This document shows, piece by piece, positions 1-8,378 of a stretch of 64,000 nt of DNA. Position 1 is the stretch's first letter. Each line of letters starts with the position of its first letter. The notes beneath the pieces were generated by a model. The model had not been told where the DNA came from and did no database searches. It saw only the letters and a list, made by a program, of their open reading frames with translations. Source of the stretch: Nitrososphaerota archaeon (GTDB lineage Archaea; Thermoproteota; Nitrososphaeria; Nitrososphaerales; Gagatemarchaeaceae); NCBI GenBank assembly GCA_029785195.1, contig JAFMAD010000001.1, positions 345,269-409,268 on the forward strand, in the 5' to 3' direction. Position numbers and translations under genes: made by a program.

Positions 1-51
1 CTCCCTTTGAGGATGGTCCTGCTGAACCTCATACTCGGAGGTGCGAGGTAG
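1..51 (+). CDS. pyrB: Aspartate carbamoyltransferase catalytic chain, C-terminal end (partial)
   Basis: The window opens inside a reading frame that ends at a TAG at 49-51. Its last 16 residues (LPLRMVLLNLILGGAR) resemble the C-terminal helix of the ATCase catalytic chain. Only the 3' end is visible, so the identity rests mainly on context: pyrI follows after 24 bp and then pyrC, the usual archaeal pyrB-pyrI-pyrC order of de novo pyrimidine synthesis. Confidence 0.75.
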   Translation, partial: LPLRMVLLNLILGGAR

Positions 52-75
52 ACGGCTCAGTCTGAGGGGGAGAGG

Positions 76-540
76 ATGCTGGTCAGCAGCATCGAGGAAG
101 GGACCGTGATCGACCACATACCTGACTGGCAGGCGAACACAGTCTCCCGGGTCCTGCGTCTGGACAAGCTGGCGAAGATGCAGGCAGACGTTTCAGTAGT
201 GATCCTGCAGAACGTTGCCAGCAAGCGGCTCGGGAGGAAAGACATCATCAAGATCGACCGGTGGCACGTCGATGAGAGCGATGCAGACATACTCGGCCTC
301 GTCTTCCCAGGAATCACCGTGAACTACATCGACGAAGGCAAGGTCTCGAAGTACATGCCACGGGTGCCGGACGCAATCGAAGGCCGCCTTCGCTGCCCCG
401 AGCTCAACTGCATCTCGAACACCGAGAGGGAGCCGGTGACCACGAGGTTCGCCACGCTCAAGAAAGAGCGGATGCTCCAGTGCCAGTATTGCGACGCCCT
501 GTTCGACTTCGACAAGGTCCCTGACCACGTGAGGACGTAG
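76..540 (+). CDS. pyrI: Aspartate carbamoyltransferase regulatory chain PyrI
   Basis: A 154-residue protein of the usual PyrI length. The N-terminal allosteric nucleotide-binding domain (about residues 1-100) contains the segment KRLGRKDIIKID. The C-terminal zinc domain has the four expected cysteines, in CPELNC and CQYC. In this family the zinc domain holds regulatory chains against the catalytic PyrB trimers and passes on CTP/ATP control. The ATG follows a purine-rich ribosome-binding stretch (GGGGGAGAGG), as expected for an internal operon gene. pyrC starts 6 bp after the stop, so pyrB, pyrI and pyrC are probably cotranscribed. Confidence 0.96.
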   Translation: MLVSSIEEGTVIDHIPDWQANTVSRVLRLDKLAKMQADVSVVILQNVASKRLGRKDIIKIDRWHVDESDADILGLVFPGITVNYIDEGKVSKYMPRVPDAIEGRLRCPELNCISNTEREPVTTRFATLKKERMLQCQYCDALFDFDKVPDHVRT

Positions 541-546
541 ACCCGG

Positions 547-1818
547 ATGGAGCACGACCTGGTCCTCGAGGGGAGGGTCGTGACCCGCGAGGGCACCGAA
601 GACGCTGAAGTGGGAGTGACAGACGGGGTGATCGTGGAGGTGGGCCATGGGCTCAGAGGGAGGAGGATAAGGGCCCCCGGTTGCCTCATCTTCCCGGGAT
701 TCGTCGACGCCCACGTCCACCTGCGCGAGCCCGGGTGGGAGCGTAAGGAGGACTTTCGGACCGGGACGATGGCTGCGGTACACGGCGGAGTGACCACCGT
801 AGCCGACATGCCCAACAATCCCACCCCGACCACTACATTGGATGCCCTAGAGGAGAAGTCGAGGTTGGCGGCGGCCAAGGCCTTGGTGGAGGTCAAGTTC
901 TATGGAGGGATAACAAGGGCGGACCCCGAGAGCCTCGTCAAGCTATCCCACAGGGTCGCGGGCTACAAGCTGTACATGTCAGAGACCACCGGCGCGCGGT
1001 CTTTCCCTGCTGATGAGCTCCCGCGCGTGTTCAAGCTCGTCGCCGGTACCGGGAAGCCGCTCAGCATCCACTGTGAAGACCAGGACATCATAGACGGGGC
1101 GGCGGAGAGGCTCGCTGGGGAGTCGCGGCCTGACGCCTATTGCGACATCAGGCCGCCGAGGTCCGAGACCGAGGCTGTTCGCAGAGTGGTGCGAGCCCTC
1201 GAAAACGAGAGTGGGCTCGACGCCAACGTATGCCATGCGTCCTTGGGAGAGACGGTGTCTCTGGTGGCGGCCGCGAAGAGGGACGGGCTGCACCTGAGCT
1301 GTGAAGCCGCGCTTCACCACGCTTACTTCTCGCGCAGCGCAATGCTCGACAACCCGCTCCTAAGGACCAACCCACCGCTCAGGGCGGAGGGGGACAGGGA
1401 GGCGCTCGTCCAGGGCCTCCGGGAGGGGAAGGTGTCGTTGTTGGTCACCGACCACGCACCGCATCTCCTCGAGGAGAAGAAGGAGTCAGGGCTGGCGGGG
1501 GTCCCCGGCCTGGACGACTACTCTCATGTGGTCGCATGGCTCGTGAGGAGCCAGGGGGTCGACCCGGCCACCGTCGCCAGGGTCGCTTCGTACAATCCGG
1601 CGAAGTTCCTCGGCCTCTCCGACAGGGGAGAAATCGCCCCCGGTAAGAGGGGGGACTTCACCGTGGTAGACGTCCGTGCCCCGGAGAGAGCGAGGAACGA
1701 TGACGTCAGGAGCAGGTGCGGCTGGTCTCCCTATGAAGGAAGAGAGTTCCCTGGGAGGGCGAGATGGGTCATCCTGAGAGGCGAGGTAGTCATGGACGAC
1801 TTCGAGTCAGCCAGGTGA
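547..1818 (+). CDS. pyrC: Dihydroorotase
   Basis: A 423-residue amidohydrolase that would cyclise carbamoyl-aspartate to dihydroorotate, the third step of pyrimidine synthesis. Metal-site motifs are visible: DAHVHLREPG near residue 55, GYKLYMSE carrying the lysine that is normally carboxylated, SIHCED, the NVCHAS region, and TDHAPH near residue 300. The C-terminal stretch (GEIAPGKRGDFTVVD) is typical of cyclic amidohydrolases. The gene sits 6 bp after pyrI, which favours dihydroorotase over allantoinase or hydantoinase. Its last 29 bp overlap a convergent membrane-protein gene. Confidence 0.95.
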   Translation: MEHDLVLEGRVVTREGTEDAEVGVTDGVIVEVGHGLRGRRIRAPGCLIFPGFVDAHVHLREPGWERKEDFRTGTMAAVHGGVTTVADMPNNPTPTTTLDALEEKSRLAAAKALVEVKFYGGITRADPESLVKLSHRVAGYKLYMSETTGARSFPADELPRVFKLVAGTGKPLSIHCEDQDIIDGAAERLAGESRPDAYCDIRPPRSETEAVRRVVRALENESGLDANVCHASLGETVSLVAAAKRDGLHLSCEAALHHAYFSRSAMLDNPLLRTNPPLRAEGDREALVQGLREGKVSLLVTDHAPHLLEEKKESGLAGVPGLDDYSHVVAWLVRSQGVDPATVARVASYNPAKFLGLSDRGEIAPGKRGDFTVVDVRAPERARNDDVRSRCGWSPYEGREFPGRARWVILRGEVVMDDFESAR

Positions 1819-2191
1819 GCCCGGCTGCGGGCGTCCCACCCTGGGAAGGCGGCGGGCTGGCAGCGGCGCTCAGGTCCTTCGGGGCCCTACCGAAGTAGAC
1901 AGTCACGACGATGAGGATGGCGACGGCGATGAGGATGAGCCCCAGCGCCTCTGTCAGAGGTATGAGATACGTCAGGGATAGCCCTGCGATGACGACCCCC
2001 CACCCCGCGTAGAACGCCCTGTCTTCTCTGCCGACAAATGCGAAAGCTGTGACGAAGGTCCAGAGTCCTATTAGGAGCAAGGCGAGAGAGACGGTCCCGC
2101 GCAAGGCGACCAGTTTCAATAAGCCGGCCGCGACGGCAAGCAAGGCCGCGACCAACGCACCCACGCCCCAGGTCGACTTCAAGGAGACCAT
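1790..2191 (-). CDS. Small integral membrane protein, four predicted helices
   Basis: A 133-residue protein I do not recognise. It has four hydrophobic segments (roughly residues 9-30, 33-54, 60-80 and 82-103) followed by a polar, proline- and serine-rich tail. The ATG lies 20-27 bp after a TATA-like GTTAAATAGC that overlaps the stop of the upstream amidase gene, which supports leaderless initiation here. Its 3' end overlaps the end of pyrC by 29 bp. No catalytic motif is visible and the function is unknown. Confidence 0.7.
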   Translation of the reverse strand: MVSLKSTWGVGALVAALLAVAAGLLKLVALRGTVSLALLLIGLWTFVTAFAFVGREDRAFYAGWGVVIAGLSLTYLIPLTEALGLILIAVAILIVVTVYFGRAPKDLSAAASPPPSQGGTPAAGLTWLTRSRP

Positions 2192-2213
2192 CCCTTATGC
2201 GCAGCCACGCTAT

Positions 2214-3644
2214 TTAACCAGTCGGGGTGGGAGGGGCGCAATCCGGCGGCCCCGGGTACGGGCCGAACCACTTCTCGTAGGCGTTGACGACACGGAGCAG
2301 GGTCGCCTCGTCGAAGAGCTTCCCGACCAGCTGGACCCCGAGCGGGGTCCCCCCTACTATCCCCGAAGGGACGGAAACAGCCGGGAAGCCGACGTAGTTG
2401 AGAGGGAGCGTGAGCCTGTTCAACGCCGAATAGACCGGGACATCCTTCCCCTTCAGGGAAACGGTGGGCCTTCCTATCTCCGGAGCGGAGATCTGGGTGC
2501 ATGGGAGCGCGAGGACGTCGAAGTCCTTCATCGAAGCGGCGAGACTCTCCATGTACGACGGCCGGGCGTTCACTGCGCCGATGTAGTCGACAGCCCGGAT
2601 GTCCTTCCCTTGCTCGAGGAGCATCCTGACATCTTCACCGTAGAGCTCCGGGGTCTGCTGCAGCCACCGGATGTGGAACGCGGTAGCTTCGGCACGCCTG
2701 ATCGGGACCCATTTCTCGTACATGTCGCTCACCCCGTCCACGTGAGCCTCGGTGACCTGGCACCCCATCTGACGAAGCCTCGAAAGGAACGCCTCTACGT
2801 TAGCCTCTACCGCGGGCTCAAGTGTATCGAAGAAGTACTCCTTGGCCACACCGACCCTGGCCCGGGAGGAGGCGAATCCGAGGCCCCCGACGTAGTCAGG
2901 CGCCGGCTCGTCCGCTGTGGTCATGTCCCCCCGCTCCCCGCCAGCTATCGCCTGCAGGACGACAGACGCGTCCCATGCCGACCGAGCGAGTATCCCGACC
3001 GTATCCAGAGAACTCGAGAGCGGGACGACCCCCAGCCTGCTCACCCTCCCGTAGGTGGGTTTGACCCCCAACACCCCGCAGAAGGCCGCGGGGATCCTGA
3101 CGGACCCGGCTGTGTCAGTCCCGAGCGCCACTGCGGCCAGCCCCGCTGCCACGGCGGCCGCTGAGCCCCCGCTCGAGCCCCCGGCTATCTTCCGCTGGTC
3201 CCACGGGTTCCTCACTGGACCGTAGTGTGGATTTACGCTCGTAGTCCCGGCCGCGAACTCATGCAGGTTGGTGGTCCCGAGGATCACCGCCCCGGCTGCC
3301 TTCAGCTTTGTCACGACGGGGGCGTCGTACTGCGCCACGTTCCCGGAGAGTATCCTGGAGCCAGCGGTGCACCTCACCCCTTCGATGTAGATGATGTCCT
3401 TGACCGCGACCGGGATCCCGTCGAGGGGGCCGAGGGGCCTTCCTTCCCTGAAGCGGCGTTCGGACTCGCCTGCCGCCTTCAGGGCCGAGTCCGCCAAGAC
3501 AGTTATGAAGCAGTTCAGCCTTCTGTTGCATGCTTCGATGCGCTTCAGGTATGCGCGGACCACCGCCGTAGGCAAGGCGGCGCCCGACCTGTAGGCTGCG
3601 CCAAGTTCCATGATGGGCCCCGATTCCTTCGACTCGACCGCCAT
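2214..3644 (-). CDS. Amidase (amidase signature / GatA-like family)
   Basis: Read from the ATG at 3644 this is a 476-residue amidase-signature enzyme. The Ser-cisSer-Lys triad is visible: lysine in PVAVKDI, the glycine-serine signature GGSSGGSAAAVAAG, and the nucleophile region GTDTAGSVRIPAAF. The segment KPTYGRVSRLGVVPLSSSLD resembles GatA, but no gatB or gatC is adjacent. A free-standing aliphatic or aryl amidase is therefore as likely as a tRNA amidotransferase subunit. The longer open frame upstream is arginine-rich overlap with the thioesterase gene and was not used. The thioesterase gene ends 17 bp upstream on the same strand, suggesting an operon. Confidence 0.9.
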   Translation of the reverse strand: MAVESKESGPIMELGAAYRSGAALPTAVVRAYLKRIEACNRRLNCFITVLADSALKAAGESERRFREGRPLGPLDGIPVAVKDIIYIEGVRCTAGSRILSGNVAQYDAPVVTKLKAAGAVILGTTNLHEFAAGTTSVNPHYGPVRNPWDQRKIAGGSSGGSAAAVAAGLAAVALGTDTAGSVRIPAAFCGVLGVKPTYGRVSRLGVVPLSSSLDTVGILARSAWDASVVLQAIAGGERGDMTTADEPAPDYVGGLGFASSRARVGVAKEYFFDTLEPAVEANVEAFLSRLRQMGCQVTEAHVDGVSDMYEKWVPIRRAEATAFHIRWLQQTPELYGEDVRMLLEQGKDIRAVDYIGAVNARPSYMESLAASMKDFDVLALPCTQISAPEIGRPTVSLKGKDVPVYSALNRLTLPLNYVGFPAVSVPSGIVGGTPLGVQLVGKLFDEATLLRVVNAYEKWFGPYPGPPDCAPPTPTG

Positions 3645-3661
3645 TCCAGACAAGAACCCCC

Positions 3662-4123
3662 CTAGCGCCAGCGGTCGAACGCTGGGTGCCCCTCCCTGAC
3701 GGCGACGAAGACCCCCGTCATGGCGGCGGTGACAGCGCCGTCGGCCCTCAGCTCCCCGGAGACGTAGACCCTGCTTCCCTCTGTCTTCGTCGCCCATGCG
3801 GCCAGGTGCCACGGTCTGTCGATCGGCGTCGGCTTCAGGAACTTCACCGTATACTCGGCCGTCACTGTCCCAGGCGGAGCCTTGATCCCCCTGGCCTTCA
3901 TCAGCGCGTAGGCGGCCGTCCAGTTGCCGTGGCAGTCCATGAGCACGGAGATGATCCCTCCGCTGCCATACCCCCCGAATGCGACGTGTTCTGGCCTGGG
4001 AGACCAGTCAGCGACCACTGATTCGCCTGCGGGGACGCTCTTCAGCCTGAGCCCAAGTTCGTTCTTGGGACCGCAGCCGAAGCAGACGCCGTTGGGGGCG
4101 TAGGCGTCTTGGAGACTTTCCAT
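3662..4123 (-). CDS. PaaI/4HBT-type hot-dog thioesterase
   Basis: A 153-residue single hot-dog domain protein. The N-terminal CFGCGPKNELGLRLK segment is characteristic of a PaaI-like thioesterase subgroup, and HVAFGGYGSGGIISVLMDCH matches the central helix region that carries the active site. Such enzymes hydrolyse acyl-CoA or aryl-CoA thioesters. It is upstream of and probably cotranscribed with the amidase. The specific substrate cannot be read from sequence. Confidence 0.85.
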   Translation of the reverse strand: MESLQDAYAPNGVCFGCGPKNELGLRLKSVPAGESVVADWSPRPEHVAFGGYGSGGIISVLMDCHGNWTAAYALMKARGIKAPPGTVTAEYTVKFLKPTPIDRPWHLAAWATKTEGSRVYVSGELRADGAVTAAMTGVFVAVREGHPAFDRWR

Positions 4124-4258
4124 GCGCTCAGCGCCCCAGGATCGGCGCGCGACGGGACATGCGGCTCTGGGGTCTGTTACCGATAAAAGAGTTTGCTGCC
4201 GTTGGTCCGGTATCCGGCAACAATTTTACGCGCCGGACGCGGGGGCGCAGGGGAAGAG

Positions 4259-5842
4259 TTGTCTGAGGTGGATAGCGACCAGCGGCTGGACATCGGTACC
4301 AAGGCCGACGGCCCCTTCTCTGTCGACGCCAACGTCGTGGCCACAGGAAGGACATGCGTCCTGGGGAGCAGCGGGAGCGGGAAGAGCTACGCTGTCGGCG
4401 TGATCTGCGAGGAGCTCTGCAGGAACGGCGTCCCGTTCGCCATAGTTGACACCGAGGGAGAGCACACCGGGCTCAAGGACAAGTTCGACGCAATCTGGGT
4501 CGGGGAGGAGGCAGGAGGAGACATCTCTTGGGAGGGGCTCGACCTCGAGGACCTGGCGAGGCAAGCCCCCGACATCTCGCCACTCATCCTCGACGTCTCC
4601 GAAGTTCAAGACCCGAAGGAGAAGATAGCGAGATTCATGGAAGGGCTCTATAGGACCCTCACAGATAGGAGGACCCCTTACCTGGTGGTGGTTGAAGAGG
4701 CGGACAAGTTCATCCCGCAGCTCGGGGAGCGATCCCCCATATTCGGCGAGGTCGCGAGAAGGGGGAGGAAGAGAGGCCTCGGGCTGATGGTCTGCTCCCA
4801 GCGCCCGTCCCTTGTGGACAAGAACGTGCTCAGCCAGTGCGGTAACCAGCTGATCGGGAAGCTCATAATCCAGAACGACCTCCAGTCGGTCGCCCAATTC
4901 TTCCCTGGTAAGGGGCTCCCAAAGGAGCTCACTACCTTGAAGGCCGGCCAGTTCTTCGCGATGGGAGGGCTCTCGGCGGTCCCTTCCCTCGTCGCTGTCA
5001 GGCGCAGGGTCACCAGGCCCGGCGGCGCGACGCCCTCGCTGGCCAGGAGGGTGGTGAAGCCGTACCACAGGCCGGGCGGACCCATCGCCCCGTCCGAGGG
5101 TGGAGATGGGAGGGGCCCTCCTAGAGTGGACGAGGTGCTGGGCCTGAATTCCACAGTGAGGGTCGACGACATCCCATTCATGGTGAAGAGGGGGAGGGCC
5201 TTCGGCATCTTCGGCCAGAAGGAGACGGTGACAGAAGTAACCCCTGAGTTCAGGACGCTCGTCCAGGTCGGCGTGAAGCTCAGGCGCGGGCTGCTCAAAC
5301 GCAGGTTCCAGACGGTGTACGCCTACTTGGATGGCGCCTCGGGGAGGCTCGCCTGGTTGGGGAGGGGGCTCGGGGTAGCGACCGGTTTCGAGAAGCTCCT
5401 TGGCCTGTCCACTCTTCAGGTCGAGGTCCTCAGGGAGCTGACCCCCGACGGCGACGTCAGCGCCCTCGACGTGGCGAGCGAGGTAGGCGAATCAAGAGCG
5501 GCTACGTCCAGGGCCCTCGCCGCCCTGAACGGGAAGCGGCTGGTTAGGACCGCGACGATAGGGAAGAGGAAGCTCTACAGGCGCCTTGTCGACCTCCCCT
5601 CTGTCCCATCCGCGACTACCCCCCTCGAGCTTGCGCCGGTCGACCTCGCGGGCGCGAAAGTCGCGCAGCCGAAGATCAAAGAGTCTGAAGTGAGGGAGGT
5701 TGTGAAGGGGCTATGGGAAGGCGCTGATGTTGACAGCTTCGAGCCCTTCGTCTACCCACTGTTCAGAGTCGAACTGGTCGCGAGGAGGAGGCGCAGGCAG
5801 GTCATGATCGACGGCCGGAGCGGGAAAGAGCTCGTGTTCTAG
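4259..5842 (+). CDS. HerA-like P-loop ATPase (DUF87) with C-terminal winged-helix-like region
   Basis: About 527 residues. Walker A is GSSGSGKSY near the N terminus, Walker B is YLVVVEEAD, and a sensor/arginine region follows (VARRGRKRGLGLMVCSQRPS), the arrangement of HerA/FtsK-like helicases coded by DUF87. After a variable middle region, LSTLQVEVLRELTPDGDVSA to about residue 450 looks like a MarR-type winged helix. Canonical HerA works with NurA and Mre11-Rad50 in end resection; none of these is adjacent, so this may be a paralogue. The first ATG of the frame lies upstream of the TATA-like AATTTTACG (4221-4229), so TTG 4259 (about 30 bp downstream) is preferred; GTG 4268 is an alternative. 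Confidence 0.85.
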   Translation: MSEVDSDQRLDIGTKADGPFSVDANVVATGRTCVLGSSGSGKSYAVGVICEELCRNGVPFAIVDTEGEHTGLKDKFDAIWVGEEAGGDISWEGLDLEDLARQAPDISPLILDVSEVQDPKEKIARFMEGLYRTLTDRRTPYLVVVEEADKFIPQLGERSPIFGEVARRGRKRGLGLMVCSQRPSLVDKNVLSQCGNQLIGKLIIQNDLQSVAQFFPGKGLPKELTTLKAGQFFAMGGLSAVPSLVAVRRRVTRPGGATPSLARRVVKPYHRPGGPIAPSEGGDGRGPPRVDEVLGLNSTVRVDDIPFMVKRGRAFGIFGQKETVTEVTPEFRTLVQVGVKLRRGLLKRRFQTVYAYLDGASGRLAWLGRGLGVATGFEKLLGLSTLQVEVLRELTPDGDVSALDVASEVGESRAATSRALAALNGKRLVRTATIGKRKLYRRLVDLPSVPSATTPLELAPVDLAGAKVAQPKIKESEVREVVKGLWEGADVDSFEPFVYPLFRVELVARRRRRQVMIDGRSGKELVF

Positions 5843-6537
5843 CCCGCCCCGCCGAAGCTCTCCATGATCTTGACCCCCGAACTTGTCCCGAGCCTGTCGG
5901 CTCCCGCGTTCAGCATTTCAAGCGCCTTCTCGACGGTCCCTATCCCTCCGGCCGCCTTCACCTTCACCTTCGCTGAGACTGTCTTCCTGAGCAGGGCGAC
6001 GTCCTCCTTCGTCGCTCCCCCGGACCCGAACCCCGTGGACGTCTTTACGAAGTCGGCCCCTGCCCTCTCCGCCAGCAGCGCCCCCCGGACCTTCTCACCC
6101 TCGTCCAGGTAGCAGCATTCTAGAATCACCTTGAGGATGACCCCCCTGCCGCGGCAGAGCTCAGAGAGGCTCCCTATCTCGCTGGAGAACGCCCCGTCGT
6201 CCCCTGACTTCAGAGCGCCTATGTTGCAGACCATGTCGAGCTCCTGCGCGCCGTCTTCGATCGCCTTCCTTGCCTCCGCCAGCTTCACCTCGTGAGTGCT
6301 GGTCCCGTGAGGGAAGCTCACCACGGCCGACACCCTGCTCCCGCTCCCCCGGAGCGTGAGCGCGGCGCGCCTGACATGAACCGGGCTGACGCAGACGCTC
6401 CAGAACCCATAACGGATCGCCTCCGAGCAGAGGGCATCTATGTCGGCGGTCGTGGTCGTCGGTCTAAGCGCCGTGTGGTCGATCAGGCGGGCGAGATCGG
6501 ACCTGGGCAGGCGGGCCGCGCGTTCTGGGCTTGACAT
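5839..6537 (-). CDS. deoC: Deoxyribose-phosphate aldolase
   Basis: A 232-residue class I aldolase that would split 2-deoxyribose-5-phosphate into glyceraldehyde-3-phosphate and acetaldehyde. LIDHTALRPTTT near the N terminus, the Schiff-base lysine motif FVKTSTGFG and the phosphate-binding KAAGGIGTVEKA and GTSSG segments are all present. The ATG is about 24-34 bp from a TATA-like CTTTATCTC on the minus strand (6561-6571), consistent with a leaderless start. The stop overlaps the stop of the convergent HerA-like gene by 4 bp. Confidence 0.95.
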   Translation of the reverse strand: MSSPERAARLPRSDLARLIDHTALRPTTTTADIDALCSEAIRYGFWSVCVSPVHVRRAALTLRGSGSRVSAVVSFPHGTSTHEVKLAEARKAIEDGAQELDMVCNIGALKSGDDGAFSSEIGSLSELCRGRGVILKVILECCYLDEGEKVRGALLAERAGADFVKTSTGFGSGGATKEDVALLRKTVSAKVKVKAAGGIGTVEKALEMLNAGADRLGTSSGVKIMESFGGAG

Positions 6538-6672
6538 GCCCTCCGAGGCAGCGGGCGGGCTGAGATAAAGTGGGCCCCTCGCCCCCTGGTCAGAGGGGAG
6601 CCGGCGCCGACGTCTTCTCAGCGGCGGGAAATGTAGTATCGTCTTAAATCTGAGGACTTAGAAAACAAATCC

Positions 6673-6867
6673 ATGAGGGAGAGGAGGAGCCTCGAAAAGG
6701 GGCGCCTGCCGAGTTCGACCTACGAGCTCTGGCTCGAGCGTCAGACCCCAGAGCGCCGCAAAGAGGGCCATAGGGAGCCTCCCGTAGACCTGTTCGAGGG
6801 TTGGCTGGAGCAGCAGGTGAAGACGATCGCCAGAAGGAGCGCTAAGCGGACGCTCGTGGATGCTTGA
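6673..6867 (+). CDS. Small charged protein of unknown function
   Basis: A 64-residue, strongly charged protein, rich in Arg, Lys and Glu and with no membrane segment. I do not recognise it. Two WLE motifs (ELWLERQ and EGWLEQQ) suggest a short repeated amphipathic element. Evidence that it is real is positional: a TATA-like TTAAAT (6644-6649) lies 24-29 bp before the ATG, the spacing seen at other leaderless genes here. A 16-bp palindrome and the CBS gene follow. Confidence 0.5.
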   Translation: MRERRSLEKGRLPSSTYELWLERQTPERRKEGHREPPVDLFEGWLEQQVKTIARRSAKRTLVDA

Positions 6868-6898
6868 GCCTCCGCCCGTTTAGGATCTTCGGGCCGGT

Positions 6899-6914
6899 TT
6901 CTCAACGTTGAGAA
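6899..6914. promoter_or_regulatory. 16-bp perfect palindrome, candidate operator
   Basis: TTCTCAACGTTGAGAA reads identically on both strands. It ends about 10 bp before the TATA-like GGTTTAATAT (about 6925-6933) of the CBS-domain gene and lies after the stop of the 64-residue gene. This is a typical place for a dimeric activator or repressor, or for BRE/TFB-proximal control. No regulator can be named from sequence. Confidence 0.5.
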
Positions 6915-6962
6915 TTGTAACCCCGGTTTAATATGCTGAAGCGCCAGTTGGGAGAGCTGGAC

Positions 6963-7778
6963 ATGATGTCGCAGAACCACATGGGGCCACTTGCGAAGGA
7001 CTTCATGGGGCGAGGCGTCATCACCGTGTATCAAGAGTCGAAGGTCGGGAAGGCAGTACGCGCAATGGACGAGCACGACATCGGCAGCGTCGTTGTCCTG
7101 GACAACCTCGGCCCTTGCGGCGTGTTCACCGAAAGGGACCTGCTTAGCAGGGTCCTTGCAAGGGGGAAGGATCCGGAAGACACTGTGGTCTCGGAGGTGG
7201 CCTCACCCCGGTTCCCGTCTATCGAGTCGACCAAGACGCTCGAGGAGGCGGCGGGCGCCATGATATCCAAGAAGAGCAGACTGATGGTCTTTGAGGGGGC
7301 AGGTCTGGTGGGCATCATCACCCCCACTGACCTGGTCAGGGCCATAAAAGACGCCGACAAGGACTTCTCGATCCTGAAGGTCATGTCTACCGAAGTCGTT
7401 ACCGCCATGCCTGAGACTCCAATCGATGTGGTGGTAAGAGTAATGGATGAAAAGAAGGTCGGGAGCGTCCTGCTCTCCGAAGACGGCAGATGGACCGGGA
7501 TATTCACCGAAAGGGACCTTGTAAGGAGGATAGTCGCGCGGAGGGAGAGGCTCGACACTCCGGTGGCGGCCGCTGCCACCAAGCCCCTGGTCATGGCGGA
7601 GCCAAGCATACTCGGCAGGGAGGCCGCCCGGGTGATGGCCGCCCACAAGTTCAAGCGCCTGCCTCTTTCTCTCGATGGCGAGGGGGTCGGCGTGGTGACC
7701 GCCAGGGACATCGTCGAAGCCTTCGCCAACGCCGACAGGCCAAGGGCTCCCCGCGTCGACTGGGTCCAGTGGAACTAA
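6963..7778 (+). CDS. Protein with four CBS domains
   Basis: About 271 residues built of two Bateman modules (four CBS repeats): near residues 10-65, 75-130, 140-195 and 205-260. The repeats are recognisable by recurring blocks such as GVFTERDLLSRV, GIITPTDLVRAI, GIFTERDLVRRI and GVVTARDIVEAF. CBS pairs bind adenosyl ligands (AMP, ATP, SAM) and act as energy sensors, but no effector domain is fused here, so the partner is unknown. ATG 6963 is chosen because it lies about 30 bp from the TATA-like box; an in-frame ATG at 6933 overlaps that box. Confidence 0.9.
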   Translation: MMSQNHMGPLAKDFMGRGVITVYQESKVGKAVRAMDEHDIGSVVVLDNLGPCGVFTERDLLSRVLARGKDPEDTVVSEVASPRFPSIESTKTLEEAAGAMISKKSRLMVFEGAGLVGIITPTDLVRAIKDADKDFSILKVMSTEVVTAMPETPIDVVVRVMDEKKVGSVLLSEDGRWTGIFTERDLVRRIVARRERLDTPVAAAATKPLVMAEPSILGREAARVMAAHKFKRLPLSLDGEGVGVVTARDIVEAFANADRPRAPRVDWVQWN

Positions 7779-7787
7779 GACTCCGGC

Positions 7788-8165
7788 TCAGATGGCGACC
7801 GACAGCCGCGTGTTGGCTCGGATCACGGCCTCCAGCCTCTCGGGCCCTACCTCCGACGCCTCGAACCTGACCCGGGCGACAGGCCTCGTGATCCTGATCA
7901 TCTTCGTAATGTCAGAGGGGGTCCCCAGTACGACAGCGTCGCACTCTACGGCGTTGATGCTCTTCTCCAGCTCCATGAGCTGCTCGTCGCTGTAGCCGAG
8001 GGCGGGCAGGACCTTACCCAACTTCGGGAACCTGTCGAAGGCGTTCCTGATGGAACCGACCGCAGCGGGCCTCGGGTCCACCAATGTCCCACCGGCCTCC
8101 CTCGCAGCGACAGCCCCCGCCCTCATGCCGGCCTGCTCGATCTCGACCACCGGAGTCTCTTCCAT
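7788..8165 (-). CDS. C-terminal fragment of a COG2403-type predicted GTPase / cyclic 2,3-diphosphoglycerate synthetase-like protein
   Basis: A 125-residue ORF that matches only the end of a family usually over 400 residues long. The segments VDPRPAAVGSIRNAF, KVLPALGYSDEQLMELE, VVLGTPSDITKMI and PVARVRFE are characteristic of that C-terminal part. The P-loop and nucleotide-binding N-terminal region are absent, and homology seems to begin around the first residues. Upstream, after about 90 bp, is tRNA-Ser. No clear TATA box precedes the ATG. It is probably a 5'-truncated remnant, although a stand-alone domain cannot be excluded. Confidence 0.6.
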   Translation of the reverse strand: MEETPVVEIEQAGMRAGAVAAREAGGTLVDPRPAAVGSIRNAFDRFPKLGKVLPALGYSDEQLMELEKSINAVECDAVVLGTPSDITKMIRITRPVARVRFEASEVGPERLEAVIRANTRLSVAI

Positions 8166-8255
8166 CGCAGGGCGCCGCGTAGACGGTGGTCGCCATGTCC
8201 ATGCCCGCGCCCGCGTCGTTCGACGCCTGGCGTGCGAGGACTGGTTCGAGGCAGG

Positions 8256-8353
8256 CGCCGGGTGTAGGATTCGAACCCACGCGACCGATGACGGTCACGG
8301 GCTTGCTTGCGGCAGACTCAAGGCCCGCGCATTAACCGCTCTGCCAACCCGGC
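8256..8353 (-). tRNA. tRNA-Ser (anticodon UGA) with a 13-nt intron
   Basis: On the minus strand the acceptor GCCGGGT pairs fully with ACCCGGC, followed by discriminator G (CCA not encoded). The T arm is GTGGG-TTCGAAT-CCTAC. The long class II variable arm is GACCG-TCAT-CGGTC. The anticodon stem CGGGC/GCCCG encloses 20 nt instead of 7. Removing 13 nt (about 8304-8316) at the canonical 37/38 position leaves loop CTTGAGA with anticodon UGA (8318-8320). CTTG of the loop can pair with CAAG inside the intron, as in a bulge-helix-bulge. A TATA-like element lies at 8379-8393. Confidence 0.93.
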
Positions 8354-8378
8354 CCAGTTCTTGGCGCCCTGCGGCTCG

